A stretch of DNA of 64,000 nt, taken from contig NZ_JBITIH010000009.1 of the NCBI RefSeq assembly GCF_044458865.1, positions 124,001 to 188,000 on the forward strand, in the 5' to 3' direction. The DNA comes from Micromonospora_G sp044458865. Its GTDB lineage: Bacteria > Actinomycetota > Actinomycetes > Mycobacteriales > Micromonosporaceae. Numbering within the stretch: position 1 is the stretch's first letter; each line of letters starts with the position of its first letter. Below the pieces are notes generated by a model. That model did no database searches and had not been told where the DNA came from. It saw only the letters and a list, made by a program, of their open reading frames with translations. Shown piece after piece: positions 33,557 through 42,758 of this stretch. A program made the translations under genes and the position numbers.

Positions 33557-34528
33557 ATGTCGACCACCCTGACCGAACCGACCGCCGAAACCGCCGACAG
33601 AGGTCCCAAGCCGCTCACCGAAGGCAAGCAGCCGGTGGGCATTCTGATCGCCCTCTGGTCCTTCGTGATCGTGCCCTTCATCGCCCTCGTCGCCGCCGTC
33701 CCGGTGGCCTGGGGCGGCTGGCTGACCTGGACCGACCTCGCGATCGGCGGGGTCTGGTACGTGGTCGCCGGGCTCGGCATCACGGTCGGCTTCCACCGCT
33801 ACTTCACCCACGGCTCGTTCAAGGCGAAGCGGTGGCTGCGCGTGACCCTCGCGGTGGCGGGTTCGTTCGCGGTCCAGGGCAACATCACCCAGTGGGTGGC
33901 CGACCACCGGCGCCACCATGCCTTCTCCGACGTCGAGGGCGACCCGCACTCGCCGTGGCGGTTCGGTGAGAGCGTGTGGGGACTGACCAAGGGTCTCTTC
34001 TTCGCCCACATGGGCTGGCTGTTCCACCGCGAGCTCTCCAACCGGGCGCGGTTCGCCCCGGACCTGTTGGCGGACAAGGACATCAGTCGGGTCGACCGAC
34101 TCTTCCCGCTGCTCGTGAGCATTTCGTTGCTGGCACCGGCGGCGGTCGGCGGTCTGGTGACCTGGTCCTGGCAGGGGGCGCTGACCGCGTTCTTCTGGGC
34201 CGGGCTGGTCCGGGTCGGGCTGCTGCACCACGTGACCTGGTCGATCAACTCGGTCTGCCACGTCTACGGCGAGCGCCCGTTCGAGGTGCGCCAGGGCGAC
34301 AAGGCGTCGAACTTCTGGCCGCTGGCGATTCTCTCCTTCGGTGAGAGCTGGCACAACCTGCACCACGCCGACCCGACCTGCGCCCGGCACGGGGTGCTGC
34401 GCGGTCAGGTGGACATCTCCGCGCGGGTGATCTGGGCCTTCGAGAAGGCCGGTGCGGCGTTCGACGTACGGTGGCCGAAGCCGGAACGGATCGCGGCGAA
34501 ACTGGTGAAACCGGCCGCACCGCAGTGA
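33557..34528 (+). CDS. Fatty acid (acyl-CoA/lipid) desaturase
   Basis: A 323-aa membrane-bound di-iron desaturase that should introduce a double bond into fatty acyl chains, most likely delta-9. Three histidine boxes are present: HRYFTH (80-85), HRRHH (117-121) and HNLHH near 275-280. Four to five membrane helices are visible. ATG preceded by GAGGTG. The tandem palindrome upstream and the TetR gene 52 nt downstream suggest repression in response to fatty acid or CoA levels. Confidence 0.93.
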   Translation: MSTTLTEPTAETADRGPKPLTEGKQPVGILIALWSFVIVPFIALVAAVPVAWGGWLTWTDLAIGGVWYVVAGLGITVGFHRYFTHGSFKAKRWLRVTLAVAGSFAVQGNITQWVADHRRHHAFSDVEGDPHSPWRFGESVWGLTKGLFFAHMGWLFHRELSNRARFAPDLLADKDISRVDRLFPLLVSISLLAPAAVGGLVTWSWQGALTAFFWAGLVRVGLLHHVTWSINSVCHVYGERPFEVRQGDKASNFWPLAILSFGESWHNLHHADPTCARHGVLRGQVDISARVIWAFEKAGAAFDVRWPKPERIAAKLVKPAAPQ

Positions 34529-34580
34529 TCAGGTCGCGCCGGAGCGCGTTGCGGGTGGCGTCACCTGGCAGGATGGCCGG

Positions 34581-35267
34581 GTGACAGAGAGCCCGAGCAC
34601 GAGCGGGGGCAACGGGCGGGGGCGACCGCCGACGGCGCCGACCAAGCCAAATTCCCGGGTACGGATGTCTGCGGCGCAACGCCGCGAACAACTGATCTCC
34701 ATCGGGCGACAGATCTTCGCCGAGCGCGGTTTTGACGCCACCTCCATCGAGGAGGTGGCGTCCCGTGCGAAGGTCTCCAAACCGGTGGTCTACGAGCATT
34801 TCGGCGGCAAGGAAGGTCTCTACGCGGTCGTTGTCGACCGGGAGGTCCGGGCCCTGCTCGACCGGGTGGCGGCCGCGCTGACGGCTGGTCATCCGCGGGA
34901 GTTGCTGGAGCAGGCGGCGTTGGCGCTGCTCAGCTACATCGAGGAGGAGACCAGCGGTTTCCGGGTGTTGGTCCGGGAGTCGCCGGTGATGTCGGCGACG
35001 GGCAATTTCAGCAGCGTGCTCAACGACGTGGCGCACCAGGTGGAGCACATCCTGGGGGCGGAGTTCAAGAGTCGTGGCTACGACCCGAAGCTGGCCGAGT
35101 TGTACGCGCAGGCGCTGGTGGGGATGGTGGCGTTGACCGGGCGCTGGTGGCTGGAGGTGCGCAAGCCGCGCAAGGAGACGGTGGCCGCGCATCTGGTCAA
35201 CCTGGCCTGGCACGGGCTTTCGCATCTGGAGGCGAAGCCGACGTTGTTGACCCGCCGGGGCCGTTGA
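34581..35267 (+). CDS. TetR-family regulator, FasR-like
   Basis: A 228-aa regulator with a disordered 25-residue N-terminus and a TetR DNA-binding domain (IFAERGFDATSIEEVASRAKVSKPVVYEHFGGKEGLYAVVV). The sequence closely resembles mycobacterial FasR (Rv3208), which controls fatty acid synthase genes, from memory of that family. The GTG at 34581 lies 6 nt after CAGGAT, which may be a -10 of a leaderless promoter. Next to a desaturase, a role in membrane lipid control is likely. Confidence 0.8.
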   Translation: MTESPSTSGGNGRGRPPTAPTKPNSRVRMSAAQRREQLISIGRQIFAERGFDATSIEEVASRAKVSKPVVYEHFGGKEGLYAVVVDREVRALLDRVAAALTAGHPRELLEQAALALLSYIEEETSGFRVLVRESPVMSATGNFSSVLNDVAHQVEHILGAEFKSRGYDPKLAELYAQALVGMVALTGRWWLEVRKPRKETVAAHLVNLAWHGLSHLEAKPTLLTRRGR

Positions 35268-35325
35268 CCCTGGCCCGGCTTGGCCCGGTCCGGCCGGGGC
35301 GGGTGCGGTGCGGGTGCGGTGCGGG

Positions 35326-35799
35326 TCAGCCGGCGGGGTCGGTCGACGCGGTGCGGCGGTAGTGCCGTTCTGCTTCGGCGCGCTCCGGTGGGCCGACCTT
35401 GTCGTAGAGGCCGGTGGCGAACGTCACCAGGCCGAAGATCATTGACACCACGACCGTGGCAACGGAGAAGTTGAGGATGTTCGCGTCGGTCTGGAGCACG
35501 GTCAGCATGACGATTCCGACGACGAGGAAGACCACCCCTGCGGTGAGGTTCATGAAGTGGCCGAGGTTGCCGCGTAGGGATGCGCCGATCAGGATAACGA
35601 TGCCGAAGAGCACCGATACCAGTGAGAAGGCCAGGTTGGTACGAAGTCCGAGGGCGTACACGTCGTCGCGGCCGAAGAGTGAGTCGCCGGAGGTCTCGAC
35701 GAGGCCGAAGATCCCGAAGATCAGGATGTAGAGTCCGACGAGCCCGGAGAGGACCCGGTAGAGCGGGCGCGCCGGGTGGTTGATGGGGATGTGAGCCAT
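35326..35799 (-). CDS. DUF4383 membrane protein, paralogue 1
   Basis: A 157-aa protein with four membrane helices (LYRVLSGLVGLYILIFGIFG, NLAFSLVSVLFGIVILIG, MNLTAGVVFLVVGIVMLTVL and FSVATVVVSMIFGLVTFATG). DUF4383 proteins are common in actinobacteria and have no known function. The start MAHIPINHPARP is shared with the next gene upstream. A short tandem repeat lies over its end. Confidence 0.85.
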   Translation of the reverse strand: MAHIPINHPARPLYRVLSGLVGLYILIFGIFGLVETSGDSLFGRDDVYALGLRTNLAFSLVSVLFGIVILIGASLRGNLGHFMNLTAGVVFLVVGIVMLTVLQTDANILNFSVATVVVSMIFGLVTFATGLYDKVGPPERAEAERHYRRTASTDPAG

Positions 35800-35919
35800 C
35801 GACCTCTCCTCCCGTACCGGTGACGATTCTTCCGAATTGTCACCCAGATCGGGGAGGCGTTTCCGGGGAACGCGGATCAGGGCCGTTCGGTACCGGCCCG
35901 TCACCCGGCGCCAGCCCGC

Positions 35920-36378
35920 TCAGAGCACCAGGCGCCCGTCCCGCCAGGCCCGCGCCTCGTCCTCGGAGCCGACCCGGCCGTACATGCCGGCCATCAGCAG
36001 CACCAGGCCGAGGAGCATGGTCACCATGACACCGGCGACCGTGAAGTTGAGGTAGTTGGCGTCGGTCCGGATGACCGCGAGGCCGGCCAGCGACACCAGC
36101 ATCAGCAGGTAGCCGAACCACTTGTTGACCGTGGCGTCGACGTTACGGCCGATGCCGGTGCCGATCAGGACGAGCGCGCCGAGCACCACGGCGAGCGCCG
36201 AGTGGCCGAGGTTGGTCCCCTGGCCGAGCACGGTGGTGGCCTGGTCCTGGACGAACAGTTCGCTGCCGCTGGTCTCGATGAGCCCGAGGACACCGAAGAT
36301 GACCAGGTAGAGGCCGGTCAGTCCGCCGATCGCGCGGTAGACCGGACGCGCGGGGTGGTTGACGGGGTTGTGGGCCAT
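35920..36378 (-). CDS. DUF4383 membrane protein, paralogue 2
   Basis: A 152-aa four-helix membrane protein that starts MAHNPVNHPARPVYRAIGG and aligns with the adjacent paralogue over its length (shared motifs LIFGILGL-like, LIETSG, RTDANYLNFTVA and GMYGRVG). The pair is a tandem duplication, separated by 120 bp and with different C-termini. Function unknown. Confidence 0.85.
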   Translation of the reverse strand: MAHNPVNHPARPVYRAIGGLTGLYLVIFGVLGLIETSGSELFVQDQATTVLGQGTNLGHSALAVVLGALVLIGTGIGRNVDATVNKWFGYLLMLVSLAGLAVIRTDANYLNFTVAGVMVTMLLGLVLLMAGMYGRVGSEDEARAWRDGRLVL

Positions 36379-36518
36379 AGTCGTAACTCTCCAACGCCGT
36401 TCCGGTGAGGGTCGTCAACGATTGTCCCGCATGCGGCGGTGTGACGCCGCACACGCCCGGCCGCGAGCCGACCGGACCGGCCAGCGCTGGGTTCCGCTGC
36501 CCGGTCCGGAACCGGTTC

Positions 36519-38351
36519 TCAGGTCCCCGGCACCTGCTCGGCGAGGGCCAGCCAGGTTTCCTCGGTCTGCTCCCGTTCGGCCCGTACCGCGCGCAGTTGG
36601 TTGTCCAGTTCGGCGACCTTCGCGTAGTCGGTGGCGTGTTCGGCCATCTGGTCGTGCAGCGCGGACTCCCGCTGATCCAGCTTGGCGATCTGCCGCTCAA
36701 GCTTGCTCAGTTCCTTCTTGGCCAGCCGTACCTCCGCGGCGCTGAGCGGGGCGGCGCCGTCGTCCGTCCCACCACGCCCGGTCTCCTGGGGCGAGGGGGC
36801 GACCGCCGACGCGCCGGTGGTGGCGGTGCGACCCTGACCGGCACCGGCGCGGGAGAGGTATTCGTCGATGCCGCCGGGCAGGTGGACCAGCCGCCCGTCG
36901 CCGAACATGCCGTAGACCACGTCGGTGACCCGTTCGATCAGGTACCGGTCGTGGCTGGCCACGATGACCGTGCCGGGCCAGGAGTCGAGCAGGTCCTCCA
37001 ACGCGGCCAGGGTGTCGGTGTCCAGGTCGTTGGTGGGTTCGTCGAAGAGGAGCACGTTCGGTTCGGCGGCGAGCAGTCGCAGCATCTGCAACCGGCGGCG
37101 TTCACCACCGGAGAGGTCACCGACCGGGGTCCAAAGTCGACGGTCGTCGAAGCCGAACACCTCGGCGAGTTGGGAGGCGGCCAGTTCCCGGTCGCCGAGG
37201 ACGACGCGGCGGGCCACCTCCTCGACCGCTTCCAGCACCCGCAGTTGGTTGGGAAGCTCGGAGAGTTCCTGGGAGAGGAACGCCGGGCGTACGGTCGAGC
37301 CGATGTTGAGCCGTCCCGCCTCGGGTTCGCGTACCCCGGCGAGCAGGCGCAGCAGCGTGGTCTTGCCGGCCCCGTTGGCGCCGACGATGGCGATCCGGTC
37401 GCCGGGGCCGACCTGCCAGGTCAGGTCGTCCAGGATCAGCTTCGGGCCCGCCTTGAGGGTGACGTCCTCCAGGTCGTACACCTGCTTGCCGAGCCGTGAG
37501 GTGGCCAGCCGTTGCAGCGACATGGTGTCGCGCGGCGGCGGTACGTCGGCGATCAGCGCGTTGGCGGCGTCGATTCGGAACTGGGGCTTGGAGGTCCGCG
37601 CCGGCGGTCCCCGGCGCAGCCAGGCGATCTCCTTGCGGAGCAGGTTCTGTCGGCGTGCCTCGGTCGCGGCGGCGACCCGTTCCCGCTCCACCCGGGCGAG
37701 CGTCCAGGCGGCGAAGCCGCCCGCGTAGGCCCGTACGGTCTGGTCGCCGACCTCCCAGGTGGTGGTGCAGACGGCGTCGAGGAACCAGCGGTCGTGGGTG
37801 ACAACGACGAGGGCGCCCCTACGGTTGACCAGGTGCCGGGCGAGCCAGTCGACGCCGGCCACGTCGAGGTGGTTGGTCGGCTCGTCGAGAATGAGCAGGT
37901 CGGCGGTGCGGACCAGGAGGGCGGCGAGCGCGACCCGGCGCCGTTCGCCGCCGGACATCGGTCCGACCGGCTGGTCGAGCCCGAGGTACGGCATGCCGAG
38001 TCCGTCGAGGATGGCCCGGACTCCGGCGTCGCCGGCCCACTCGTGCTCGGCGCCCATGCTCTGGTCCAGCCAGGCGGTGCCGAGCACCACGTCCCGTACG
38101 GTCGCCTCGGCGTCGAGCTTGAGGGTCTGGGGTAGCCAGGCGACCCGCAGGTCGCGACGGTGCGTCACCCGCCCGTTGTCCGGTTCTTCGAGCTTGGTGA
38201 GGAGTCGGAGCAGGGTCGACTTGCCGGCCCCGTTGAGCCCGACGACACCGATCCGGTCTGCGTCGTCGAGGCCGAGGGACACGTCGGTGAGCAGTTGCCC
38301 GGCCGCGCCATAGCCCTTGGACACCCGGTCCAGGTTGACGATGTTGGCCAC
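36519..38351 (-). CDS. ABC-F family ATP-binding protein (translation factor type)
   Basis: A soluble 610-aa protein with two ABC domains and no membrane part: Walker A motifs GLNGAGKST and GANGAGKTT, signatures MSGGERRRVAL and LSGGERRRLQM, a linker between them and a C-terminal coiled coil (about 545-605), as in Uup-type ABC-F proteins that act on the ribosome. GTG at 38351 with AAGG 8 nt upstream. It lies downstream of ispE in the usual actinobacterial order. Antibiotic protection is possible for ABC-F proteins but nothing here shows it. Confidence 0.92.
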   Translation of the reverse strand: MANIVNLDRVSKGYGAAGQLLTDVSLGLDDADRIGVVGLNGAGKSTLLRLLTKLEEPDNGRVTHRRDLRVAWLPQTLKLDAEATVRDVVLGTAWLDQSMGAEHEWAGDAGVRAILDGLGMPYLGLDQPVGPMSGGERRRVALAALLVRTADLLILDEPTNHLDVAGVDWLARHLVNRRGALVVVTHDRWFLDAVCTTTWEVGDQTVRAYAGGFAAWTLARVERERVAAATEARRQNLLRKEIAWLRRGPPARTSKPQFRIDAANALIADVPPPRDTMSLQRLATSRLGKQVYDLEDVTLKAGPKLILDDLTWQVGPGDRIAIVGANGAGKTTLLRLLAGVREPEAGRLNIGSTVRPAFLSQELSELPNQLRVLEAVEEVARRVVLGDRELAASQLAEVFGFDDRRLWTPVGDLSGGERRRLQMLRLLAAEPNVLLFDEPTNDLDTDTLAALEDLLDSWPGTVIVASHDRYLIERVTDVVYGMFGDGRLVHLPGGIDEYLSRAGAGQGRTATTGASAVAPSPQETGRGGTDDGAAPLSAAEVRLAKKELSKLERQIAKLDQRESALHDQMAEHATDYAKVAELDNQLRAVRAEREQTEETWLALAEQVPGT

Positions 38352-38455
38352 GAGCCCACCTTCCATGATCAAAGGCGCCCCGGGTGCCGGTCGACCGGCA
38401 CGGGAGGACGCCTGGAGTAGTCCAAGCCTACGCGGGTGGCGTACCCGTCGGCCGG

Positions 38456-39412
38456 TCAGATCACCCGGGCGCCGGGGACGGCACCGGTGGCGGTGCGGGC
38501 GGCCCGGCAGACACCGGCGGCTTCCAGTTCGACGGCGATCCGGTTGGCGCTGGGGCCGTCGGCGGCGAGGAAGACGCAGGTGGGGCCGGAGCCGGAGACC
38601 ATGCCGGCGAGTGCACCGGCGGCCTCGCCGGCCTTCAGGGTGGCGGCCAGGGCGGGTCGCAGTGACAGGGCGGCGGCCTGTAGGTCGTTGCCGAGGTTCG
38701 CGGCGAGTACGGCCGGGTCACGTTGGCGCAGCGCGGCGAGCAACCCTTCGGCGGCGGTCAGTGGGGGCGGGGCGGCGCCGTCGGCGCGCAGCCGGTCCAG
38801 TTCACGGAAGGCGACCGGGGTGGAGATGCCGCCGTCGGCGACCGCGACCACCCAGTGCCAGGTGGTGGGTCGGGCCAGTACGGGGCTGACCGCCTCGCCG
38901 CGTCCGGTGCCGAGCGCGGTGCCGCCGTAGAGCAGGAACGGGACGTCGGAGCCGAGGTCGGCGGCGATCAGGGCGAGTTGGTCGCGGGAGAGGTTGGTGC
39001 CCCAGAGGGTGTCGCAGGCGACGAGGGCGGCGGCGGCGTCGGCGCTGCCACCGGCGAGTCCGGCGGCGAGCGGGATCTGCTTGCGCAGGTGTAGCCGGGC
39101 GTGCGCGGGTACGCCGACGTGTTCGGCGAGGGCGCGGGCGGCCCGGATGACCAGGTTCTCCTCGTCCAGGGCCAGTTCGCCGGTGCCTTCGCCCTCCATG
39201 GTGAGGGTGAGGGTGTCGCCACGTCGGGCGGTCAGCTCGTCGTGCAGCGCGATGGCGTGGTAGATCGTGTTCAGTTCGTGGTAGCCGTCGGGCCGCAGCG
39301 GGCCCACTCCGAGATGCAGGTTGATCTTTGCCGGGACGCGTACCTTGACCGGGCCGCTCGCGCCGCGCCGGGCCCGCTCGTCGTCATCGTCCGGCCGCCA
39401 TGCCTCGGTCAT
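38456..39412 (-). CDS. ispE: 4-diphosphocytidyl-2-C-methyl-D-erythritol kinase
   Basis: A GHMP kinase of 318 aa in the MEP isoprenoid pathway. VRVPAKINLHLGVGPLRPDGYHEL opens the fold (about 23-46), and the ATP motif IPLAAGLAGGSADAAAAL follows at about 113-130. MVSGSGPTCVFL closes the C-terminal part. It follows rsmA by 86 nt. The first 20 residues are an Asp/Glu-rich extension. Confidence 0.96.
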   Translation of the reverse strand: MTEAWRPDDDDERARRGASGPVKVRVPAKINLHLGVGPLRPDGYHELNTIYHAIALHDELTARRGDTLTLTMEGEGTGELALDEENLVIRAARALAEHVGVPAHARLHLRKQIPLAAGLAGGSADAAAALVACDTLWGTNLSRDQLALIAADLGSDVPFLLYGGTALGTGRGEAVSPVLARPTTWHWVVAVADGGISTPVAFRELDRLRADGAAPPPLTAAEGLLAALRQRDPAVLAANLGNDLQAAALSLRPALAATLKAGEAAGALAGMVSGSGPTCVFLAADGPSANRIAVELEAAGVCRAARTATGAVPGARVI

Positions 39413-39498
39413 CGGGCACGGCCCGGGACCCGGGACGCCGCCGCTGCGGCGAGGTGGCGTGGGGGCGACACGGGCCTGGTTACGAGCACGGCGACAGC

Positions 39499-40368
39499 CT
39501 ACTCGGCAGGGTCCGGAGCGGGCTGGGCCGACGCGGCGATGGCGGCGAACTGCTCCACGGTGAGCGATTCGCCCCGCGCGCCGGGGTCGACACCTGCCGC
39601 GTCGAGCAACGTTTCGGCGCGGGCCGCGCCACCGGCCCAGCCGGCGAGCGCGGCGCGCAGGGTCTTGCGACGCTGGGCGAAGGCGGCGTCGACGACGGCG
39701 AAGACCTGTCTGCGGGGTACGTCGGCGCGGGGCGGTTCGCGACGGGTGAAGGCGACCAGCCCGGAGTCGACGTTCGGCACCGGCCAGAAGACATTCGGTG
39801 GGACCTTGCCGGCGCCGCGCGCGTTGGCGTACCAGGCGAGTTTGACCGACGGGATGCCGTACGTCTTGGAGCCGGGGCCAGCGACGAGCCGGTCGGCGAC
39901 CTCCTTCTGCACCATGACCAGTCCGGTACGGAGACTGGGCAGTTCGGCTAGGAGGTGCAGCACCACCGGCACGGCCACGTTGTACGGCAGGTTCGCGACC
40001 AGCGCGGTCGGTGCCGGTTGACCCAGTTCGGCGGCGGTGATCCGCAACGCGTCGGCGTGGTGCACGGTGAGCCGCCCGGCGGCTTCCGGAGCCCGTTCGG
40101 CGACGGTCGCGGGCAGCGCGGCGGCGAGCGTCGGGTCGATCTCCACGACGTGCACGTGCCCGGCCGCGGCGAGCAGCCCGAGGGTGAGTGAGCCCAGCCC
40201 GGGGCCGACTTCCAGGGCCACGTCGGCCGGGGCGAGTGCGGCGGCGGCGACGATCCGGCGGACCGTGTTCGGGTCGTGGACGAAGTTCTGGCCCAGTTTC
40301 TTGGTCGGCGCGACGCCGAGTCGGGCGGCCAGTTCCCGGATCTCCGCCGGGCCGAGGAGTCCGGTCAT
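39499..40368 (-). CDS. rsmA: 16S rRNA (adenine1518-N6/adenine1519-N6) dimethyltransferase
   Basis: A 289-aa KsgA-type enzyme that dimethylates two adjacent adenines in helix 45 of 16S rRNA. Seen: KKLGQNFVHDP, the SAM loop LEVGPGLGSLT, ADALRI and the catalytic NLPYN. It is in the order rsmA-ispE-ABC-F. In M. tuberculosis tatD and rpfB precede it; here a divergent Lrp gene lies in that place. Confidence 0.96.
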   Translation of the reverse strand: MTGLLGPAEIRELAARLGVAPTKKLGQNFVHDPNTVRRIVAAAALAPADVALEVGPGLGSLTLGLLAAAGHVHVVEIDPTLAAALPATVAERAPEAAGRLTVHHADALRITAAELGQPAPTALVANLPYNVAVPVVLHLLAELPSLRTGLVMVQKEVADRLVAGPGSKTYGIPSVKLAWYANARGAGKVPPNVFWPVPNVDSGLVAFTRREPPRADVPRRQVFAVVDAAFAQRRKTLRAALAGWAGGAARAETLLDAAGVDPGARGESLTVEQFAAIAASAQPAPDPAE

Positions 40369-40444
40369 GAGGCCAGAGCCTACGGGGCCGGATCCGGCCT
40401 GCGGCCGGCACGCCCGGTACGGTGGCGTACAACTCCGCTTTCGC

Positions 40445-40474
40445 CACTAAATTGGTGAAAACGTGACATGTCAC
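40445..40474 (+). promoter_or_regulatory. Palindromes upstream of the Lrp gene
   Basis: The perfect 12-bp palindrome GTGACATGTCAC at 40463-40474 and the near-palindrome CACTAAATTGGTG at about 40445-40457 lie in an AT-richer pocket between rsmA and the divergent Lrp gene. Lrp proteins usually regulate their own gene, so these are candidate operators. Confidence 0.5.
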
Positions 40475-40604
40475 CGTTGCTGACCGGCGATCCGTACTCC
40501 ACGCTGGTCACCGTGGACCGACCGAACTCGATGACGCCCGCCCCGCGTGGCTCGACGACCGCGACGTGGACTGCCGGGACCCCGTCGACTGTCGCGCCCG
40601 CGTG

Positions 40605-41726
40605 ATGGCGACCGGCCCGTACGACCTCGATCCGACCGACCGTCGCATAGTCGCCGCCCTCCAGGCCAACGGCCGGGCGAGTTGGACCGAGATCGCCGCA
40701 CTGATCGGAACGTCGGTGACCACCGTGGCCCGCCGGGCCCAACAGCTGATCGCCGACGGTCTGGTTCGGGTGGCCGTCGCACCACAACCCGGGGGCGGAC
40801 CGGCCGACCTGCTGATCGTCCGGGTCCACTGCGTACCGGGCGAGCAGCTCCCGACCGCGCGGGCGTTGGCGGCCCGGCCGGAGGTACGGTTCGTCGCCGT
40901 GGTGACCGGGGCGCACGACCTCGTCGCCGAGGTGCTGGTCACCCCCGGGACCAGCATGCACAGTGTGCTCACCGGGGTGCAGCGCATCCCCGGGGTACGC
41001 GGCACCGTCGCCGACCTGTTGCTGCACACGTACAAGTCCGACCACGAGTGGAGTCGCCAACTGCTCGACGACGTCACCGCGCCCGCCACTCCACCGGTGC
41101 ACGACTGTCCACCGGACCATCTGGACAAGGTCGACGAGCGGATCGTACGGGCGCTCCGCGACGACGGGCGGGCGAGCTTCCACGCCGTCGCCCTCGGGTT
41201 GGGGATCAGCGAGAGCACCGTACGGCGACGGTTCGAGGCGCTGTACGGCACCGGCTGCGTACAGGTGATCACCCTGGTTCCGGCGGCGGCCCTCGGGTTC
41301 AAGGCAGAGCTGCTCTTCTGGCTCTCGGTCGCCCCGTCCCGGTTGGACGCCGTGGCCCGGGAACTCGCCGCGCTGCCGGGTGTGCGCTACGTCGCCGCGA
41401 CCCTCGGCCAGGAATCGCTGATGTGCGAGGTGATTCTGCCGGCCCACGCCGACGTACTCGACTTCACCACCCGGACACTGGCCCGGATCGACGGCGTACG
41501 GTCCTGGGCCGCCGGGGTCGAACTGCTCACCGTCAAGCGCGGCTTTGTCCTCACTCCGTGGGCGGCCCGGCGCTTCGACCACGCCGAGCCCGCACACCCG
41601 GCCCCGGACGTCGAGATCGGGCCCAGCGGTAGCGCCACCGCCCTCGACGACGGCACGACCCTCCCCCGGCCCCGGTCGGCCCGTGGCATCCGGCGCGCCG
41701 GTCGGGTTCCCGCCCGCCGCCCCTGA
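40605..41726 (+). CDS. Lrp/AsnC regulator with two tandem Lrp modules
   Basis: A 373-aa regulator that holds two Lrp units in one chain: HTH1 (DRRIVAALQANGRASWTEIA) with a first RAM-like ligand domain up to about 150, then HTH2 (DERIVRALRDDGRASFHAVA) with a second up to about 330. The tail of 45 residues is low complexity. Such double forms act like a pre-made dimer in actinobacteria. The ligand is unknown. The ATG at 40605 has no clear ribosome binding site; starts a few codons upstream are possible. Confidence 0.87.
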   Translation: MATGPYDLDPTDRRIVAALQANGRASWTEIAALIGTSVTTVARRAQQLIADGLVRVAVAPQPGGGPADLLIVRVHCVPGEQLPTARALAARPEVRFVAVVTGAHDLVAEVLVTPGTSMHSVLTGVQRIPGVRGTVADLLLHTYKSDHEWSRQLLDDVTAPATPPVHDCPPDHLDKVDERIVRALRDDGRASFHAVALGLGISESTVRRRFEALYGTGCVQVITLVPAAALGFKAELLFWLSVAPSRLDAVARELAALPGVRYVAATLGQESLMCEVILPAHADVLDFTTRTLARIDGVRSWAAGVELLTVKRGFVLTPWAARRFDHAEPAHPAPDVEIGPSGSATALDDGTTLPRPRSARGIRRAGRVPARRP

Positions 41727-41785
41727 TCTCCCACCCCCACCCCCACCCGCGCCTCGCCGCCGCCCCGGCGCGGGAGTGAGTGACG

Positions 41786-41837
41786 TTAGGAAGGGGCCCT
41801 TCCTATACCGAAAGCGATAACAAGGGGCCCTTCCTTA
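41786..41837. repeat. Dispersed hairpin repeat, copy 2
   Basis: A 52-bp element between the Lrp gene and tatD, almost identical to the copy at 52.7 kb. It consists of two arms with a GGGGCCC core and a central CCGAAAGCGATAA. Its last three bases form the tatD stop codon (TAA on the minus strand), so the element overlaps the gene end. Likely a bidirectional terminator. Confidence 0.88.
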
Positions 41838-42758
41838 CCAGGGGCCGAAGACGCGGTCGCCGGTGGCGGAGATGGCGGCGCAGAGCTTCTCCAGGTCCGT
41901 ACCGGTCGCCTCGGCAAGGGTGCGGACGGTCAGCGGAATCAGGTACGACGCGTTCGGCCGCCCCCGGTACGGCATCGGAGTCAGGTACGGGGCATCGGTC
42001 TCCACCAGCATCTGGTCCAGCGGCGTCACCTTCGCCGCAGCACGCAACGCGCCGGCGCTGCCGAAGCTGACCGTACCGGCGAAACTCAGTACATAGCCGC
42101 GCCGTACACACTCGACCGCGAACTCCTCGTCGCCGGAGAAGCAGTGCAGCACCACGGTTCGGGGCGCCCCCTCGGAGTCGAGCACCCGCAACACCTCGGC
42201 GTGCGCGTCCCGGTCGTGGATGATCAGCGCCTTGTCGTACCGCTTGGCGATGGCGATGTGGGCGCGGAAACTCTCCTCCTGCGCCGCCCGCCCCTCGTCG
42301 CCGGTGCGGAAGAAGTCCAACCCGGTCTCGCCGATGCCGCGTACCCGCTCCTGCCCGGCGAGCGCCTCGATCTCCCGCAACGCGCCGTCGAGGTCGTCCA
42401 GGCGCGGGGCGTCGTTGGGGTGTAGGGCAACGGCGGCGAGGACGGCCGGATAGCGGCGGGCCGCCTCGGCCCCCCACCGTGACGACGGCACGTCGACACC
42501 GACCTGGACCAGCCGGTCGACGCCAGCCACGGCCGCCGCGTCGATCAACGCAAGAACCGGGTCGACGCCGGGATCGGTGGCGACGGACACGCCGGGATCG
42601 GTGGCGACGGGCACGCCGGGCACGCCGGCCTCGGTGACGGTGATGTCGAGGTGGGTGTGGCTGTCCAGCACGGGCAGCGGCAACGGCTCGGGCGCGGGCG
42701 GAAACTCCCCGGCCCGACGGGCGGCCCGCTGCTGGCGGGATTCGGTCGGCTCACTCAT
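41835..42758 (-). CDS. tatD: TatD family metal-dependent DNase
   Basis: A 307-aa TIM-barrel hydrolase of the TatD family, with DSHTHLD opening the barrel, GIGETGLDFF, HDRDAHAEVLRVL, LHCFSGD and the final LVETDAPYLTP. Members are 3'-5' DNases linked to DNA repair or turnover. An insert with 24-bp DNA repeats (42565-42621) follows the first strand. ATG at 42758, chosen from homology of the start. Its stop lies inside the dispersed repeat. Confidence 0.94.
   Translation of the reverse strand: MSEPTESRQQRAARRAGEFPPAPEPLPLPVLDSHTHLDITVTEAGVPGVPVATDPGVSVATDPGVDPVLALIDAAAVAGVDRLVQVGVDVPSSRWGAEAARRYPAVLAAVALHPNDAPRLDDLDGALREIEALAGQERVRGIGETGLDFFRTGDEGRAAQEESFRAHIAIAKRYDKALIIHDRDAHAEVLRVLDSEGAPRTVVLHCFSGDEEFAVECVRRGYVLSFAGTVSFGSAGALRAAAKVTPLDQMLVETDAPYLTPMPYRGRPNASYLIPLTVRTLAEATGTDLEKLCAAISATGDRVFGPW
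42565..42621 (-). repeat. 24-bp tandem repeat in the tatD insert
   Basis: Two nearly identical 24-bp units (42565-42588 and 42589-42612) and a third partial unit encode repeated VATDPGV residues in a loop of TatD after HTHLD. The frame is kept. Confidence 0.8.

Noticed and set aside
39413..40474. Upstream extension of the ispE frame over rsmA
   Set aside because: It overlaps the well-supported rsmA in another frame and has an Arg-rich composition; ispE begins at 39412.
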